A DNA stretch of 64,000 bases from CAG-632 sp963626805 (lineage in GTDB: Bacteria > Bacillota > Clostridia > Lachnospirales > Lachnospiraceae): assembly GCA_963626805.1 (NCBI GenBank), contig CAVFXS010000028.1, forward strand, positions 48,297 through 112,296, written 5' to 3'. Position numbers and translations under genes: made by a program. The notes under the pieces were generated by a model. That model had not been told where the DNA came from, searched no databases, and saw only the letters and a program-made list of their open reading frames with translations. Shown here in pieces: positions 24,935 through 34,194 of this stretch (its first letter is position 1; each line of letters opens with the position of its first letter).

Positions 24935-25973
24935 TGAGTATATATTGTTTGGACTTGTTCTGCCGGTTGTGATCCTCTGGGGCATCCGGAAGGAGAACCG
25001 GCTGGAGGAAGTACAGCTGTTAGACAAAAAGGATACATCGGTACTACGGGGAATCTCGGCATTCTTTGTAATCGCAGCGCATTACATGGTCTGGATTGAG
25101 AAAATAAGTGGAGCAACGAATGCGATATTTAAGGGTCTGATCGGACAGCTGGGCGGAATCGGTGTCCTGATATTTTTCTTTGTATCGGGCTACGGATTAT
25201 ATGAGTCTTATGGAAACCGGAAGGTAGATTACCGATATCTGCTCAAGCGGCTGCGGGGTGTATATCTGCCATATGTGCTGATGAAGCTTGTATTGCTGCT
25301 GATCGAGTATCTGTGTCATTATGATGAGATTCATATCTGGAAGCGGCTGCTTGGAATCCTGCTGGTGGAGGACTGGTTCATTCATGTAATTGTGATCCAG
25401 TATCTGGTATTCTATGTGGCGAAAAAAATATCCGACCGCTATGTGCTTCTGATCAGCATCCTTGCCGATATCGGGCTGACGATCATATATGTCTTACAGG
25501 AGAAGCCGATCGGGTGGTTCAATGCTCTCTGGCTGTTTACCTTTGGTGTAGCAGTCTCCCAGCTGCAGCCACAGCTGGTGAATATGATCCGGAAGCAGAA
25601 ATGGCTGATGATGGCAGGTACGTTTCTTTTATTCCTGATACTAGGCGGACTGTTTGCGGTCCATAAGGGAGCTGCTTATGCGAATGTCCTGAAACCATTG
25701 TCCGGAGTCTTTCTGTGTCTGTTCCTGTGCATCGTCATGCGGATGGTACGGATCGGAAACGGTGTTACCCACTGGGCCGGAAAGCGTTCCATGCATATCT
25801 ATATCGTGCATATCTTTATGTGGCATATTCTGGCAGTGATCCCCGATCCGATCTGCAGACTGTGGCTGGCAATGGCGGCTACGGTTGTCGGGACCGAGCT
25901 GATCTACAGAGGGACGACCTTTCTATGTAACAGAATCATTAAAGATGAGGTATTGAAACGTGAGAAACGATAG
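24927..25973 (+). CDS. Acyltransferase family 3 (OafA-like) membrane protein
   Basis: A 348-residue protein with about ten helices. LLDKKDTSVLRGISAFFVIAAHY carries the conserved Arg and His of the Acyltransf_3 family. FFFVSGYGL matches its second helix motif. Family members transfer acetyl or other acyl groups onto exported polysaccharide. This is the second O-acylation system in the operon besides the MBOAT/DHHW pair. It overlaps genes on both sides (8 and 14 bases). Confidence 0.88.
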   Translation: MISEYILFGLVLPVVILWGIRKENRLEEVQLLDKKDTSVLRGISAFFVIAAHYMVWIEKISGATNAIFKGLIGQLGGIGVLIFFFVSGYGLYESYGNRKVDYRYLLKRLRGVYLPYVLMKLVLLLIEYLCHYDEIHIWKRLLGILLVEDWFIHVIVIQYLVFYVAKKISDRYVLLISILADIGLTIIYVLQEKPIGWFNALWLFTFGVAVSQLQPQLVNMIRKQKWLMMAGTFLLFLILGGLFAVHKGAAYANVLKPLSGVFLCLFLCIVMRMVRIGNGVTHWAGKRSMHIYIVHIFMWHILAVIPDPICRLWLAMAATVVGTELIYRGTTFLCNRIIKDEVLKREKR

Positions 25974-26949
25974 TCTGGTAAGTATCATTGTACCAATCTA
26001 TAATTCAAAGGAATATATTCGGGCAGCAGTGGACAGTATGCTGAATCAGACCTATGAGAACCTGGAGGTCATACTGGTGGATGATGGCAGTACCGATGGC
26101 TCGGAGGGCATCTGTGATGAGTACCGGGAAAAGGATCACAGAGTTGTGGTGATCCACCAGAAGAATCAGGGACAGGCAGCAGCCAGAAATGCAGCATACC
26201 AGATCTCTAGAGGCGAATACATCGTATATGCCGACAGTGATGATCTGATGCACCGGGAGCAGATCCGGTATATGCTGCAGATTCAGGAAGCCACCGGCGT
26301 GGACATTGTACATGTTGAGAATAAGAAGTTCTGGGATGCCGGCAGGATCGTCGATGAGCTGGAAGCAGGTGTGGGTGAACCGGACTATACTGTATATACG
26401 GCGGAGCAGGCGCTGGAGCTGCTCTGTTATCAGAAGAAGTTCAGCTTTGGACCATGCTGCAAGCTGATCAGGCGGGAACTGCTAGCAGATCTGAAGTTCC
26501 CGGTCAATATGGGCTATGAGGACGCCGCAATCATGTATAAGCTATATGGAAAGGCGAAGAAGCTGGCATATTCCGGAACCGTGCTTTACTGGTATCGGCA
26601 GCATATGGCATCGACCATGCATACCGGCTTCAGTGATAAGAAGGTCGACCGGATCCGGATCATGGCAGAGTTCAGGGATTATCTGAACCGGAACTATCCG
26701 GCACTGGCACCGGCTGGCGAGACACGGTATTGTCTGGCACAGCTGCAGCTGCTGATGGAGCTTCCGTTTGGAAAGGAATACCGGGATATTAAGAAACAGG
26801 CATATCGGAATATCCGGGACTCCAGAAAAGCGGTGCTGGCGAATCAGCAGGCACCGGTGAGAATCCGGGGAATGGTAGCTTCCAGTTATCTGGGACCGGA
26901 TATTCTAATGCTGCTTGGCAGACTTTATATGGTAGTGACCAGACGATAA
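25960..26949 (+). CDS. GT2-family glycosyltransferase
   Basis: A 329-residue soluble GT-A enzyme: SIIVPIYNSKEYI, VILVDDGSTDGS, NQGQAAARNA and YADSDDLMH (metal-binding Asp motif) lie in family order. The start is GTG at 25960, within the end of the previous gene. It transfers one sugar to the lipid-linked intermediate in the cytoplasm. Substrate unknown. Confidence 0.9.
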   Translation: MRNDSLVSIIVPIYNSKEYIRAAVDSMLNQTYENLEVILVDDGSTDGSEGICDEYREKDHRVVVIHQKNQGQAAARNAAYQISRGEYIVYADSDDLMHREQIRYMLQIQEATGVDIVHVENKKFWDAGRIVDELEAGVGEPDYTVYTAEQALELLCYQKKFSFGPCCKLIRRELLADLKFPVNMGYEDAAIMYKLYGKAKKLAYSGTVLYWYRQHMASTMHTGFSDKKVDRIRIMAEFRDYLNRNYPALAPAGETRYCLAQLQLLMELPFGKEYRDIKKQAYRNIRDSRKAVLANQQAPVRIRGMVASSYLGPDILMLLGRLYMVVTRR

Positions 26950-26987
26950 CAGGCAGGAATGCTGAATGCAGAAGGAGAGCAGTTGCT

Positions 26988-28001
26988 GTGGACGATAAGG
27001 AAAAGAGAATTGATTTCGTGTTATTGTGGGTCGATGGAAATGATCCGGAATGGCAGAAGCAGAAATCAGCATATAGATCAGATAAGTGGCAGGATAATAG
27101 TGCCAACCGCTACCGGGAGTGGGAGAATCTGAAATACTGGTTCCGGGGAGTGGAGAAGTATGCACCGTGGGTCGGCAGGGTTCACTTCGTGACCTGTGGT
27201 CAGTGCCCGGAATGGTTAAATACAGAGCATCCGAAGCTTCATATGGTGGATCATACGGATTTTATCCCGGCGGACTGTCTGCCGACCTTCAGCTCCAGAG
27301 CGATTGACCTGAATCTGCACAGAATTGAAGAGCTGTCGGAGCATTTCGTATATTTCAATGACGATATGTTTCTGACCGGTGCCGTGGAGCCGGAGGATTT
27401 CTTCCGGGATGGACTGCCATGCGATATCTGGAATGAGCGGCCAATCTGCTTTGACAGTGGACGTAGTGCCTTTGACCATACACAGGTGAATAATTTTCAC
27501 CTGATTGACCGCCATTTTGCAAGAAAGCAGGTGCTGAAGCAGAATCGGGGAAAGATCGTAACCCTGAAATATGGGGCACTGGGGATCTATAATCTGGTCG
27601 CATCGAGTGTACCCTTCCGGCATTTCTTCGGGTTATACGGACATCATTTGCCGATGGGATATTTGAAACAGCACTGGAGAGAGGTGTGGGAAGCAGAGCC
27701 GGAGGTCATGAATGAAACGATTCATCATAAGTTCCGGAGTATGACGGATGTCAATCAGTTCGTATTCCGCTACTGGGCTCTGATGAAGGGTGAGTTTGCC
27801 CCACTGAATATGAACCGGATCGGGAAGCATTTCTCAGTCGGTGAGGATAATCAGGCGCTGTATCAGGCGATCGAGCAGCAGAAGTATCAGACCATCTGTA
27901 TCAATGATACCTGTACAAAGGAGCAGTATGAGAAGGCAAAGCCGGAGATCATCCGGGCATTTGAACAGATCCTGCCGGAGAAATCGCAGTTTGAGAAATA
28001 G
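26988..28001 (+). CDS. Stealth-family sugar-phosphate transferase
   Basis: A 337-residue protein with Stealth CR1 at the start (RIDFVLLWVDGNDPEW), then CR2 (RYREWENLKYWFRGVEKY and VGRVHFVTCGQ; later HFVYFNDDMFLTG), the CR3 region (DHTQVNNFHLIDRHFA) and CR4 near the end. Known members are hexose-1-phosphate transferases that make phosphodiester-linked capsule chains. The glycan made here therefore probably contains phosphodiester-linked sugars. GTG start with GAAGGAG (26971-26977) upstream. Confidence 0.9.
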   Translation: MDDKEKRIDFVLLWVDGNDPEWQKQKSAYRSDKWQDNSANRYREWENLKYWFRGVEKYAPWVGRVHFVTCGQCPEWLNTEHPKLHMVDHTDFIPADCLPTFSSRAIDLNLHRIEELSEHFVYFNDDMFLTGAVEPEDFFRDGLPCDIWNERPICFDSGRSAFDHTQVNNFHLIDRHFARKQVLKQNRGKIVTLKYGALGIYNLVASSVPFRHFFGLYGHHLPMGYLKQHWREVWEAEPEVMNETIHHKFRSMTDVNQFVFRYWALMKGEFAPLNMNRIGKHFSVGEDNQALYQAIEQQKYQTICINDTCTKEQYEKAKPEIIRAFEQILPEKSQFEK

Positions 28002-28015
28002 AAAAGAGGAAACAC

Positions 28016-29488
28016 ATGAGCAGTGTCAAAAAGAATTATATCTATAATGTTATATATCAGCTGCTGACATTTGCCAGTGTTCTGCTGATAACACCGTATA
28101 TTACGAGAACACTGGGAGCCTATCATACAGGCGTTTATTCCTATACGTATTCCGCAGCCAATTATTTCTGGCTGTTTGCAATGCTGGGTGTGAATAATTA
28201 CGGAAACCGGAGTATTGCACAGGCCAGAGCGATGGATGAAGGAACCGGTGGGAATGAACAGGTGAGCCGGACCTTTTCTAACATCTATGCCCTGCAGCTG
28301 CTGACTGCGGTCGTATCTGCCGGAGCGTATATCACATATGTGCTGGCTTTTTCCGTGGACAACCGGGAGATTGCTCTGTTACAGTTCCTGTATGTTGCGG
28401 CAGCCGTGGTTGATATCAACTGGTTTTTCTTTGGAATGGAGCAGTTCAAGATCACGGTTACCAGAAATATTGTGATCAAGCTGCTCAGTATGCTGGCAAT
28501 CTTTCTGTTCGTGAAGAAGCAGGAGGATCTGTGGATCTATACGACGATCATGGCAGGCTCTATTCTGTTGAGTAACCTGATCCTGCTTCCGTATTTAAGA
28601 CGGTTTGTGAAGTTTGTCAAGCCGACCTGGAAGGAGATCGGACGGCATGTGAAGCCGAATCTGCTTCTCTTCGTTCCGGTTGTGGCAATCAGCATTTATA
28701 ATATTATGGATAAACTGATGATCGGTCGGATCTTAGGCGATAAAAAAGAGGTCTCCTATTATGATAATGCGGAAAAGGTCATGCAGGTACCGACCGCATT
28801 TATTAATGCACTGGGAACCGTCATGCTGCCGAAGATGTCCGGACTGGTACAGAAGAATGATAAGGTCAAGTGTCTGGAGTACATTGAGAAGTCCATGCAG
28901 CTGGCATTGATGATCTCCTTTGCCACCTCCTTTGGACTGGCGGCGGTTGCAGATAATTTCGCTCCGGTATTTTATGGAGCTGAGTTTATACCATGTGCAG
29001 CACTGATCATGTGGCTGGCACCGATCGGTGTGATCAAATCCTGGGCGAACGTCATAAGGACCCAGTATCTGATTCCGAACGGCAGGGATTCCATCTATGT
29101 GGTGTCTGTTATTTTAGGGGCGGTAGTTAACCTGATCGCAAACCTGCTTCTGATCGTGCGGATCGGTACGATCGGTGCCGTGATCGGAACCATTCTGGCG
29201 GAGGCAGCCGTTATGCTCTACCAGACGATCCTATCCAGAAAGGAGCTGGAGTTCGGCAAATATCTGAAACGAAATATCGCCTATGGCGGAATCGGTCTGG
29301 TGATGTTTCTGATTGTCCGACTGATCGGGACAACCGGGGAACCGTCCGTGACGCTGCTGCTGATCCAGATGGGAGCCGGGATTCTGATCTATGGCGGATT
29401 CAGTGTAGGCTATCTGTGCCTGACGAAGGATCCGTTCCTGAATGATGTGAGAAATCGTCTTAATAAGATAGTAAAGAAAAAGAAATAA
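28016..29488 (+). CDS. Wzx-like flippase / polysaccharide transporter (MOP superfamily)
   Basis: A 490-residue integral membrane protein with about 14 helices: KNYIYNVIYQLLTFASVLLI at the N-terminus and LGAYHTGVYSYTYSAANYF in helix 2, typical of the RfbX/MOP group. It flips undecaprenyl-pyrophosphate oligosaccharides to the outer face. Its presence alongside an ABC exporter in the same operon is unusual, since one export route is normally enough. RBS AGAGGA at 28005-28010. Confidence 0.88.
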   Translation: MSSVKKNYIYNVIYQLLTFASVLLITPYITRTLGAYHTGVYSYTYSAANYFWLFAMLGVNNYGNRSIAQARAMDEGTGGNEQVSRTFSNIYALQLLTAVVSAGAYITYVLAFSVDNREIALLQFLYVAAAVVDINWFFFGMEQFKITVTRNIVIKLLSMLAIFLFVKKQEDLWIYTTIMAGSILLSNLILLPYLRRFVKFVKPTWKEIGRHVKPNLLLFVPVVAISIYNIMDKLMIGRILGDKKEVSYYDNAEKVMQVPTAFINALGTVMLPKMSGLVQKNDKVKCLEYIEKSMQLALMISFATSFGLAAVADNFAPVFYGAEFIPCAALIMWLAPIGVIKSWANVIRTQYLIPNGRDSIYVVSVILGAVVNLIANLLLIVRIGTIGAVIGTILAEAAVMLYQTILSRKELEFGKYLKRNIAYGGIGLVMFLIVRLIGTTGEPSVTLLLIQMGAGILIYGGFSVGYLCLTKDPFLNDVRNRLNKIVKKKK

Positions 29489-29534
29489 CCTTGAGAATAA
29501 CAGGAAACAGAAAATAGCAGAGAGAGGATAAAGT

Positions 29535-31817
29535 ATGAGTCGGATTACAAATTGGATAAAGAAATATAACTGTCAGATTCTGGCATTTCTATGTGCTCTG
29601 ATACCAAGGGTGATATTGAATTGCTTTGCATTACCGCTGCGGACGCAGTCCGATGAGCTGGCAACACTGGCAGGAGGAGCATTCTTAGGTGGAAAGGACT
29701 GGAGCGGGATCGTATCGCAGGCCGGGTACTATGGTTTCGGATTTACGGCACTGTTTGCACCCTTATTCCATCTGTCAGATGATCCGATTCTGATCTATCG
29801 GCTGATTCTGGTTGTGGAATCGGTGATGCAGGCGTCCATTGCTCTGATGGCATTTTATCTGATGAAGCGGTATTTTAAGATCGAGCATAAATGGTTTCTG
29901 ACTGTGGCATCCATAGCATGCTCCTATATGGTCGTGACCAGGACGATGATTGTATTTAATGAACACGCATTGATCTTCTGCTCCTGGTTGATCTGTGTCC
30001 TGCTGTTCCGGCTTCTGGAGCATCAGAATGATTCCAGAAAGAAGGCCATTGACACGGTACTGCTGATGGCATTGCTTTCCTATACATTATTGCTTCATAC
30101 CAGATCCTGGATGTACTGGATCGTATTTGTGATTTTTTATGTGATATATTTTATCCGGAACCGAAGAAGCTTTCTTGCAATCCTTCCGGGGATTATTACC
30201 GCGGTGATCGGTGTCGGCGGTGGAAGGTTTCTGATCCATCGGATGCAGGAGAGAATCTGGATGGCAGATGATAGTAGTGAACTTCTGAATAGCAGTGTAT
30301 CCCTGTCACTTTCCGATACGATCATAAATGCGACCTCCTGGCATGCATGGGTTAATATTATCTGTGGCCAGCTGAATACGGTGTCCGTGATCTCAGGTGG
30401 TATGTTGATCGTAGCGGTTCTGCTGATGATCCGGTGTATCATTGGCTGGATGAAACGGGGAGAACGGTTCTGCAATGGAAAGGCAGACCGGGAGGAAATC
30501 CTGTATGAGGATCATTATGCAATCATATTTATATATTTCGGGCTCTGTACGGCACTGACGATCGGGGCACTGTCACTGCTCTGGCTGTCCTGGGCGACAC
30601 AGGCCATGGAGCTGGGATTTGCCAGTAACGGATATGGTCTGAAGGCAGTTGTCTATGTGCGATATATGGGACCATACCTGGGGCCTGTCCTGATGGCAAC
30701 GCTTTGCTATCTGTATCAGGAGCAGGATCAGATACAGAAAATCTATCAGCAGGCGATATACTGGATCGCAGGTTTGCAGATATTCTGGATCACCTGTATT
30801 CTGCCGTTTGTCTATACGAACAGCAATTTCATAGAGGCGTATCTTCCGTTTTCGTTAAAAACCAGACAGGGAATCGATGTAGGAAGAATGGTATTCCTGC
30901 CGGCTACCGGCATCCTGCTGCTGATCGTGATCTTAAATCATATCTGGCTAAAGAAAAAGAAGTGGAAGCCGGTGCTTCTGGTACTGGCCATCCTCCTGAC
31001 CTATCAGTATTGCTATAATGCAGTGGCTTATGATCTTAATACACAGCGTACGAATTATAAAGAGATCAATGCAACCTACGATATGTTCTGTCAGCTGAAG
31101 GAGAGTGGAAACATGCCGGAGGAGATCTATGTGGTTGATACAAGAGACAAGACGTATCATCAGAGCTATTATCTGATGCAGTATTATTTACAGGGAGTCA
31201 GGATCATTGCCGGATATCCGCCGGAGGATGCAGAGGAAGCAATGGTCTGCTTAAACAGTAATATGTGTCCGGTGGAGCTGATGCAGGATGATTCCTATCG
31301 GTGTGTGAAGCTGGACAGAAATGAATATGTCTGGGTAAGAGGCGAGCAGATGATAGCGACCTGTGAGGCAATGGGCTATGTGCCGGAGGTGCCGAATGTC
31401 TATATTGCGGCCGGAAAGGTCATCTCTTTCTCAGAAAACTTTGAGAATGGAAAGATGCTGCAGACCGGATGGTATGAGCAGGAGTCCTGGGGTGTCTGGT
31501 CAGGAAAGCAGACCGCAGACCTGTTCTTCATTCTGCCAGAGGAGCAGCAGATGGGCTGTACCATGAATCTCAGAATGTATTGCTATGACAGCATGAAGAC
31601 GGTGACGGTATTTATTAACGGAGAATATGTGGCAACCCTGTCGGTAGATAACCGGATAGATAACTATACGATCCGGATTCCGAAGCGTCTGGCGGAGCAG
31701 GAACGGATCTATATGACGTTCCAGATCAATGAAGAGCTGCATTCACCGCTGGAGCTTGGACGGTCGGAGGATACGAGATCACTGGGACTTGCCCTGTACA
31801 GCATCCGGATTCAGTGA
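29535..31817 (+). CDS. Large GT-C-type membrane glycosyltransferase-like protein
   Basis: A 760-residue protein with about 11-12 helices in the first 500 residues and a soluble C-terminal beta-rich domain (about 625-760). TQSDELATLAGG near residue 40 provides the acidic motif seen in the first external loop of GT-C enzymes. Family assignment rests on topology. Likely role: sugar transfer to the glycan on the outer membrane face, using polyprenyl-phosphate donors. Last gene of the first operon; no clear terminator follows, but a new promoter does. Confidence 0.65.
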   Translation: MSRITNWIKKYNCQILAFLCALIPRVILNCFALPLRTQSDELATLAGGAFLGGKDWSGIVSQAGYYGFGFTALFAPLFHLSDDPILIYRLILVVESVMQASIALMAFYLMKRYFKIEHKWFLTVASIACSYMVVTRTMIVFNEHALIFCSWLICVLLFRLLEHQNDSRKKAIDTVLLMALLSYTLLLHTRSWMYWIVFVIFYVIYFIRNRRSFLAILPGIITAVIGVGGGRFLIHRMQERIWMADDSSELLNSSVSLSLSDTIINATSWHAWVNIICGQLNTVSVISGGMLIVAVLLMIRCIIGWMKRGERFCNGKADREEILYEDHYAIIFIYFGLCTALTIGALSLLWLSWATQAMELGFASNGYGLKAVVYVRYMGPYLGPVLMATLCYLYQEQDQIQKIYQQAIYWIAGLQIFWITCILPFVYTNSNFIEAYLPFSLKTRQGIDVGRMVFLPATGILLLIVILNHIWLKKKKWKPVLLVLAILLTYQYCYNAVAYDLNTQRTNYKEINATYDMFCQLKESGNMPEEIYVVDTRDKTYHQSYYLMQYYLQGVRIIAGYPPEDAEEAMVCLNSNMCPVELMQDDSYRCVKLDRNEYVWVRGEQMIATCEAMGYVPEVPNVYIAAGKVISFSENFENGKMLQTGWYEQESWGVWSGKQTADLFFILPEEQQMGCTMNLRMYCYDSMKTVTVFINGEYVATLSVDNRIDNYTIRIPKRLAEQERIYMTFQINEELHSPLELGRSEDTRSLGLALYSIRIQ

Positions 31818-31869
31818 GAAATGACTGTATAAATGTAAAAAATGGAAGGAATCATGTATTTTTGGTAGC

Positions 31870-31898
31870 TTGCTTTTTCACACCAGGCATGATATTAT
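31870..31898 (+). promoter_or_regulatory. Promoter of the second polysaccharide operon
   Basis: TTGCTT and TATTAT with a 17-bp spacer, 42 bases before the rfbB start. Confidence 0.7.
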
Positions 31899-31940
31899 GT
31901 GAGCATAGATTAGAAATTGAGCGAACACTGGAGAGAAATG

Positions 31941-32960
31941 ATGAAAGTTGTAGTTACAGGTGGTGCGGGATTTATCGGTGGTAATTTCGTGCACTATATG
32001 ATGAAAAAATATCCGGAATACGAGATTATCTGTGTGGACTGTTTAACCTATGCGGGAAACATGGAGACACTGGAGCCGGTCAGAGAGAATCCACGATTCC
32101 ATTTTGAAAAAGTTGATATTACAAATAGAGAAGAAATCTATCGGATTTTTGAGGAATACGAGCCGGATATGGTTGTGAATTTTGCGGCAGAAAGCCATGT
32201 GGATCGTTCAATTGAGAATCCGGAGATTTTTTTGCGTACCAATATATTGGGAACACAGGTGCTGCTGGATGCCTGTCGGAAATACGGAGTTCTGAGATAT
32301 CATCAGGTATCGACCGATGAGGTATATGGGGATCTGCCGTTAGACCGGCCGGATCTGTTCTTCACAGAGGAGACACCGATCCATACTTCCAGTCCGTACT
32401 CTGCCTCCAAGGCAGGTGCAGATCTGCTGGTACAGGCCTATGGAAGAACGTATCAGCTTCCGGTCACGATATCCAGATGCTCCAATAATTACGGACCATA
32501 TCACTTCCCGGAGAAGCTGATTCCGCTGATGATCATTCATGCATTACATGATAAGCCGCTTCCGGTATACGGAACCGGAATTAATGTCCGTGACTGGTTA
32601 TATGTTGAGGATCATTGCAAGGCGATCGATCTGATCCTGCATAAGGGAACGGTCGGTGAGGTCTATAACGTAGGCGGACATAATGAGATGACGAATCTGA
32701 ATATTGTGAAGCTGATCTTAGAGCGTCTCGGAAAACCGGAGAGCCTGATTACATTCGTAAAGGATCGGGCCGGTCATGATATGCGCTATGCGATTGACCC
32801 GACAAAGATTCATGAGGAGCTGGGCTGGTATCCGGAGACGATGTTTGCCAGCGGGATTGAGAAGACGATTGACTGGTATCTGACCCATGAGGACTGGTGG
32901 CAGAATATTATCAGTGGTGAATATCAGGAATATTATAAGAAGATGTATGAGAACAGATAG
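31941..32960 (+). CDS. rfbB: dTDP-glucose 4,6-dehydratase
   Basis: A 339-residue extended SDR enzyme that converts dTDP-glucose to dTDP-4-keto-6-deoxyglucose. The NAD site TGGAGFIGG (6-14), STDEVYGDL (catalytic Thr-Asp-Glu, about 125-127) and YSASK (Tyr153, Lys157) are present. ATG 31941 is preferred over the adjacent ATG 31938 because GGAGAG (31930-31935) then has better spacing. There is no rfbC or rfbD in the window, so the product is not routed to rhamnose here; the downstream 2,3-dehydratase and aminotransferase give the expected fate. Confidence 0.95.
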   Translation: MKVVVTGGAGFIGGNFVHYMMKKYPEYEIICVDCLTYAGNMETLEPVRENPRFHFEKVDITNREEIYRIFEEYEPDMVVNFAAESHVDRSIENPEIFLRTNILGTQVLLDACRKYGVLRYHQVSTDEVYGDLPLDRPDLFFTEETPIHTSSPYSASKAGADLLVQAYGRTYQLPVTISRCSNNYGPYHFPEKLIPLMIIHALHDKPLPVYGTGINVRDWLYVEDHCKAIDLILHKGTVGEVYNVGGHNEMTNLNIVKLILERLGKPESLITFVKDRAGHDMRYAIDPTKIHEELGWYPETMFASGIEKTIDWYLTHEDWWQNIISGEYQEYYKKMYENR

Positions 32961-32969
32961 GATATAGCC

Positions 32970-34193
32970 GTGGAAACATCAAAGGGAAAGCAGACTGCGA
33001 AGCGAATCGGCGGGGATCTGTTATATTCGATTGCGGGCGTTGCGTTTTTTAATATTATATTACAGTTTATAATCTATCCATATGTCAGTGCAAAGATTGG
33101 CAGCGCACAGTTTGGGGATATGCTGTTCTTACTGGCAGTGGTAAATATCATTGCACCATCCTTCGGAAATGCAGTGAATAATACCAGAATGGTATTACCG
33201 GAGCGGGAGAAGACAGAGAATGGGGATTATATGCTGATATTATCCTGCTTTACAGCCGTGACAGCCGTAGTCTGTCTGGTGATCAGCCTGATCCGTGGTC
33301 TGTCTGTGGTTGGCGGAATCCTGTTGTTTGCAGTGTCTGTACTGACCATGTTCCGGTTTTATGCCAATGTGGAGTACCGGCTGAACCTGGAGTTTAAGAA
33401 ACAGCTGATTTTCTATATTCTGCTTGGCGTCGGGTATCTGGCGGGAGCAGTTCCGTTTCTGCTGAGCGGCAGATGGGAATGGATTTTCGTGACGGGGGAA
33501 TTACTGGCTGTGCTGTGCGTGGTGATCAGCGGCAGGATTTTCCGGAAATGCGGAAAGACCTCTGAACGACGCAGAGAGATTGCAGGGAATGCGATTACGC
33601 TGGCGGGATCTTATCTGCTGACCAATCTGATGCTGATGTTAGACCGGTTTGTGCTGTTATATTTTGTAGACAGCAGTGCGGTTTCAGAGTATTATGTGCT
33701 GTCTCTGCTCGGAAAGACCGTTGCCATCATCGGCATTCCGCTGAACAGTATTATCATCGGGTACCTGACGAAGGGAAGCAAGCGTATGGATCGTCCGCTT
33801 TACCGGAAGTCCGTACTGGGACTGTTGATCCTTGCGGTTTTATTTACGTTGGTCTGCGGTGGATTAACACCGGTTTATATCCGGCTGATGTACCCGACCC
33901 TGTTTGCTGAGATGAGTGATATCGTTGTGCTGGCATTTATTGTAAGTCTGGCGCAGATCTTATATTTTGTAACAAATATTCTACTGGTGATCATTCTGAC
34001 CTATGTGACAGCTAAGTGGCAGCTGATCATTCAGATCGTATATGCGGCAGTATTCATTGCAACTGCGATCGGCATGACTCTGATGTGGGAGATTCGTGGG
34101 TTTGCATATGCGGCAGTGATTTCAAGTGGTGTGTACTTCCTGATGACTCTGATCGTGGGAAGCAGACATATTCGGACAGAGGAGGGACATTGA
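32970..34193 (+). CDS. Second oligosaccharide flippase-like protein (MOP superfamily)
   Basis: A 407-residue integral membrane protein with about 12 helices. IGGDLLYSIAGVAFFNIILQFIIYPYVS and QFGDMLFLLAVVNII resemble Wzx family N-termini. Shorter than typical Wzx (about 420-480). GTG start 9 bases after the rfbB stop. Likely flips the lipid-linked repeat unit of the second operon. Divergent in sequence from the flippase at 28016, suggesting a separate substrate. Confidence 0.8.
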   Translation: METSKGKQTAKRIGGDLLYSIAGVAFFNIILQFIIYPYVSAKIGSAQFGDMLFLLAVVNIIAPSFGNAVNNTRMVLPEREKTENGDYMLILSCFTAVTAVVCLVISLIRGLSVVGGILLFAVSVLTMFRFYANVEYRLNLEFKKQLIFYILLGVGYLAGAVPFLLSGRWEWIFVTGELLAVLCVVISGRIFRKCGKTSERRREIAGNAITLAGSYLLTNLMLMLDRFVLLYFVDSSAVSEYYVLSLLGKTVAIIGIPLNSIIIGYLTKGSKRMDRPLYRKSVLGLLILAVLFTLVCGGLTPVYIRLMYPTLFAEMSDIVVLAFIVSLAQILYFVTNILLVIILTYVTAKWQLIIQIVYAAVFIATAIGMTLMWEIRGFAYAAVISSGVYFLMTLIVGSRHIRTEEGH

Positions 34194-34194
34194 T

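Noticed and set aside
31853..31893. Possible invertible promoter at the start of the second polysaccharide operon
   Set aside because: Only a 6-bp inverted repeat (ATCATG/CATGAT), too short for known invertons, and no recombinase gene nearby.
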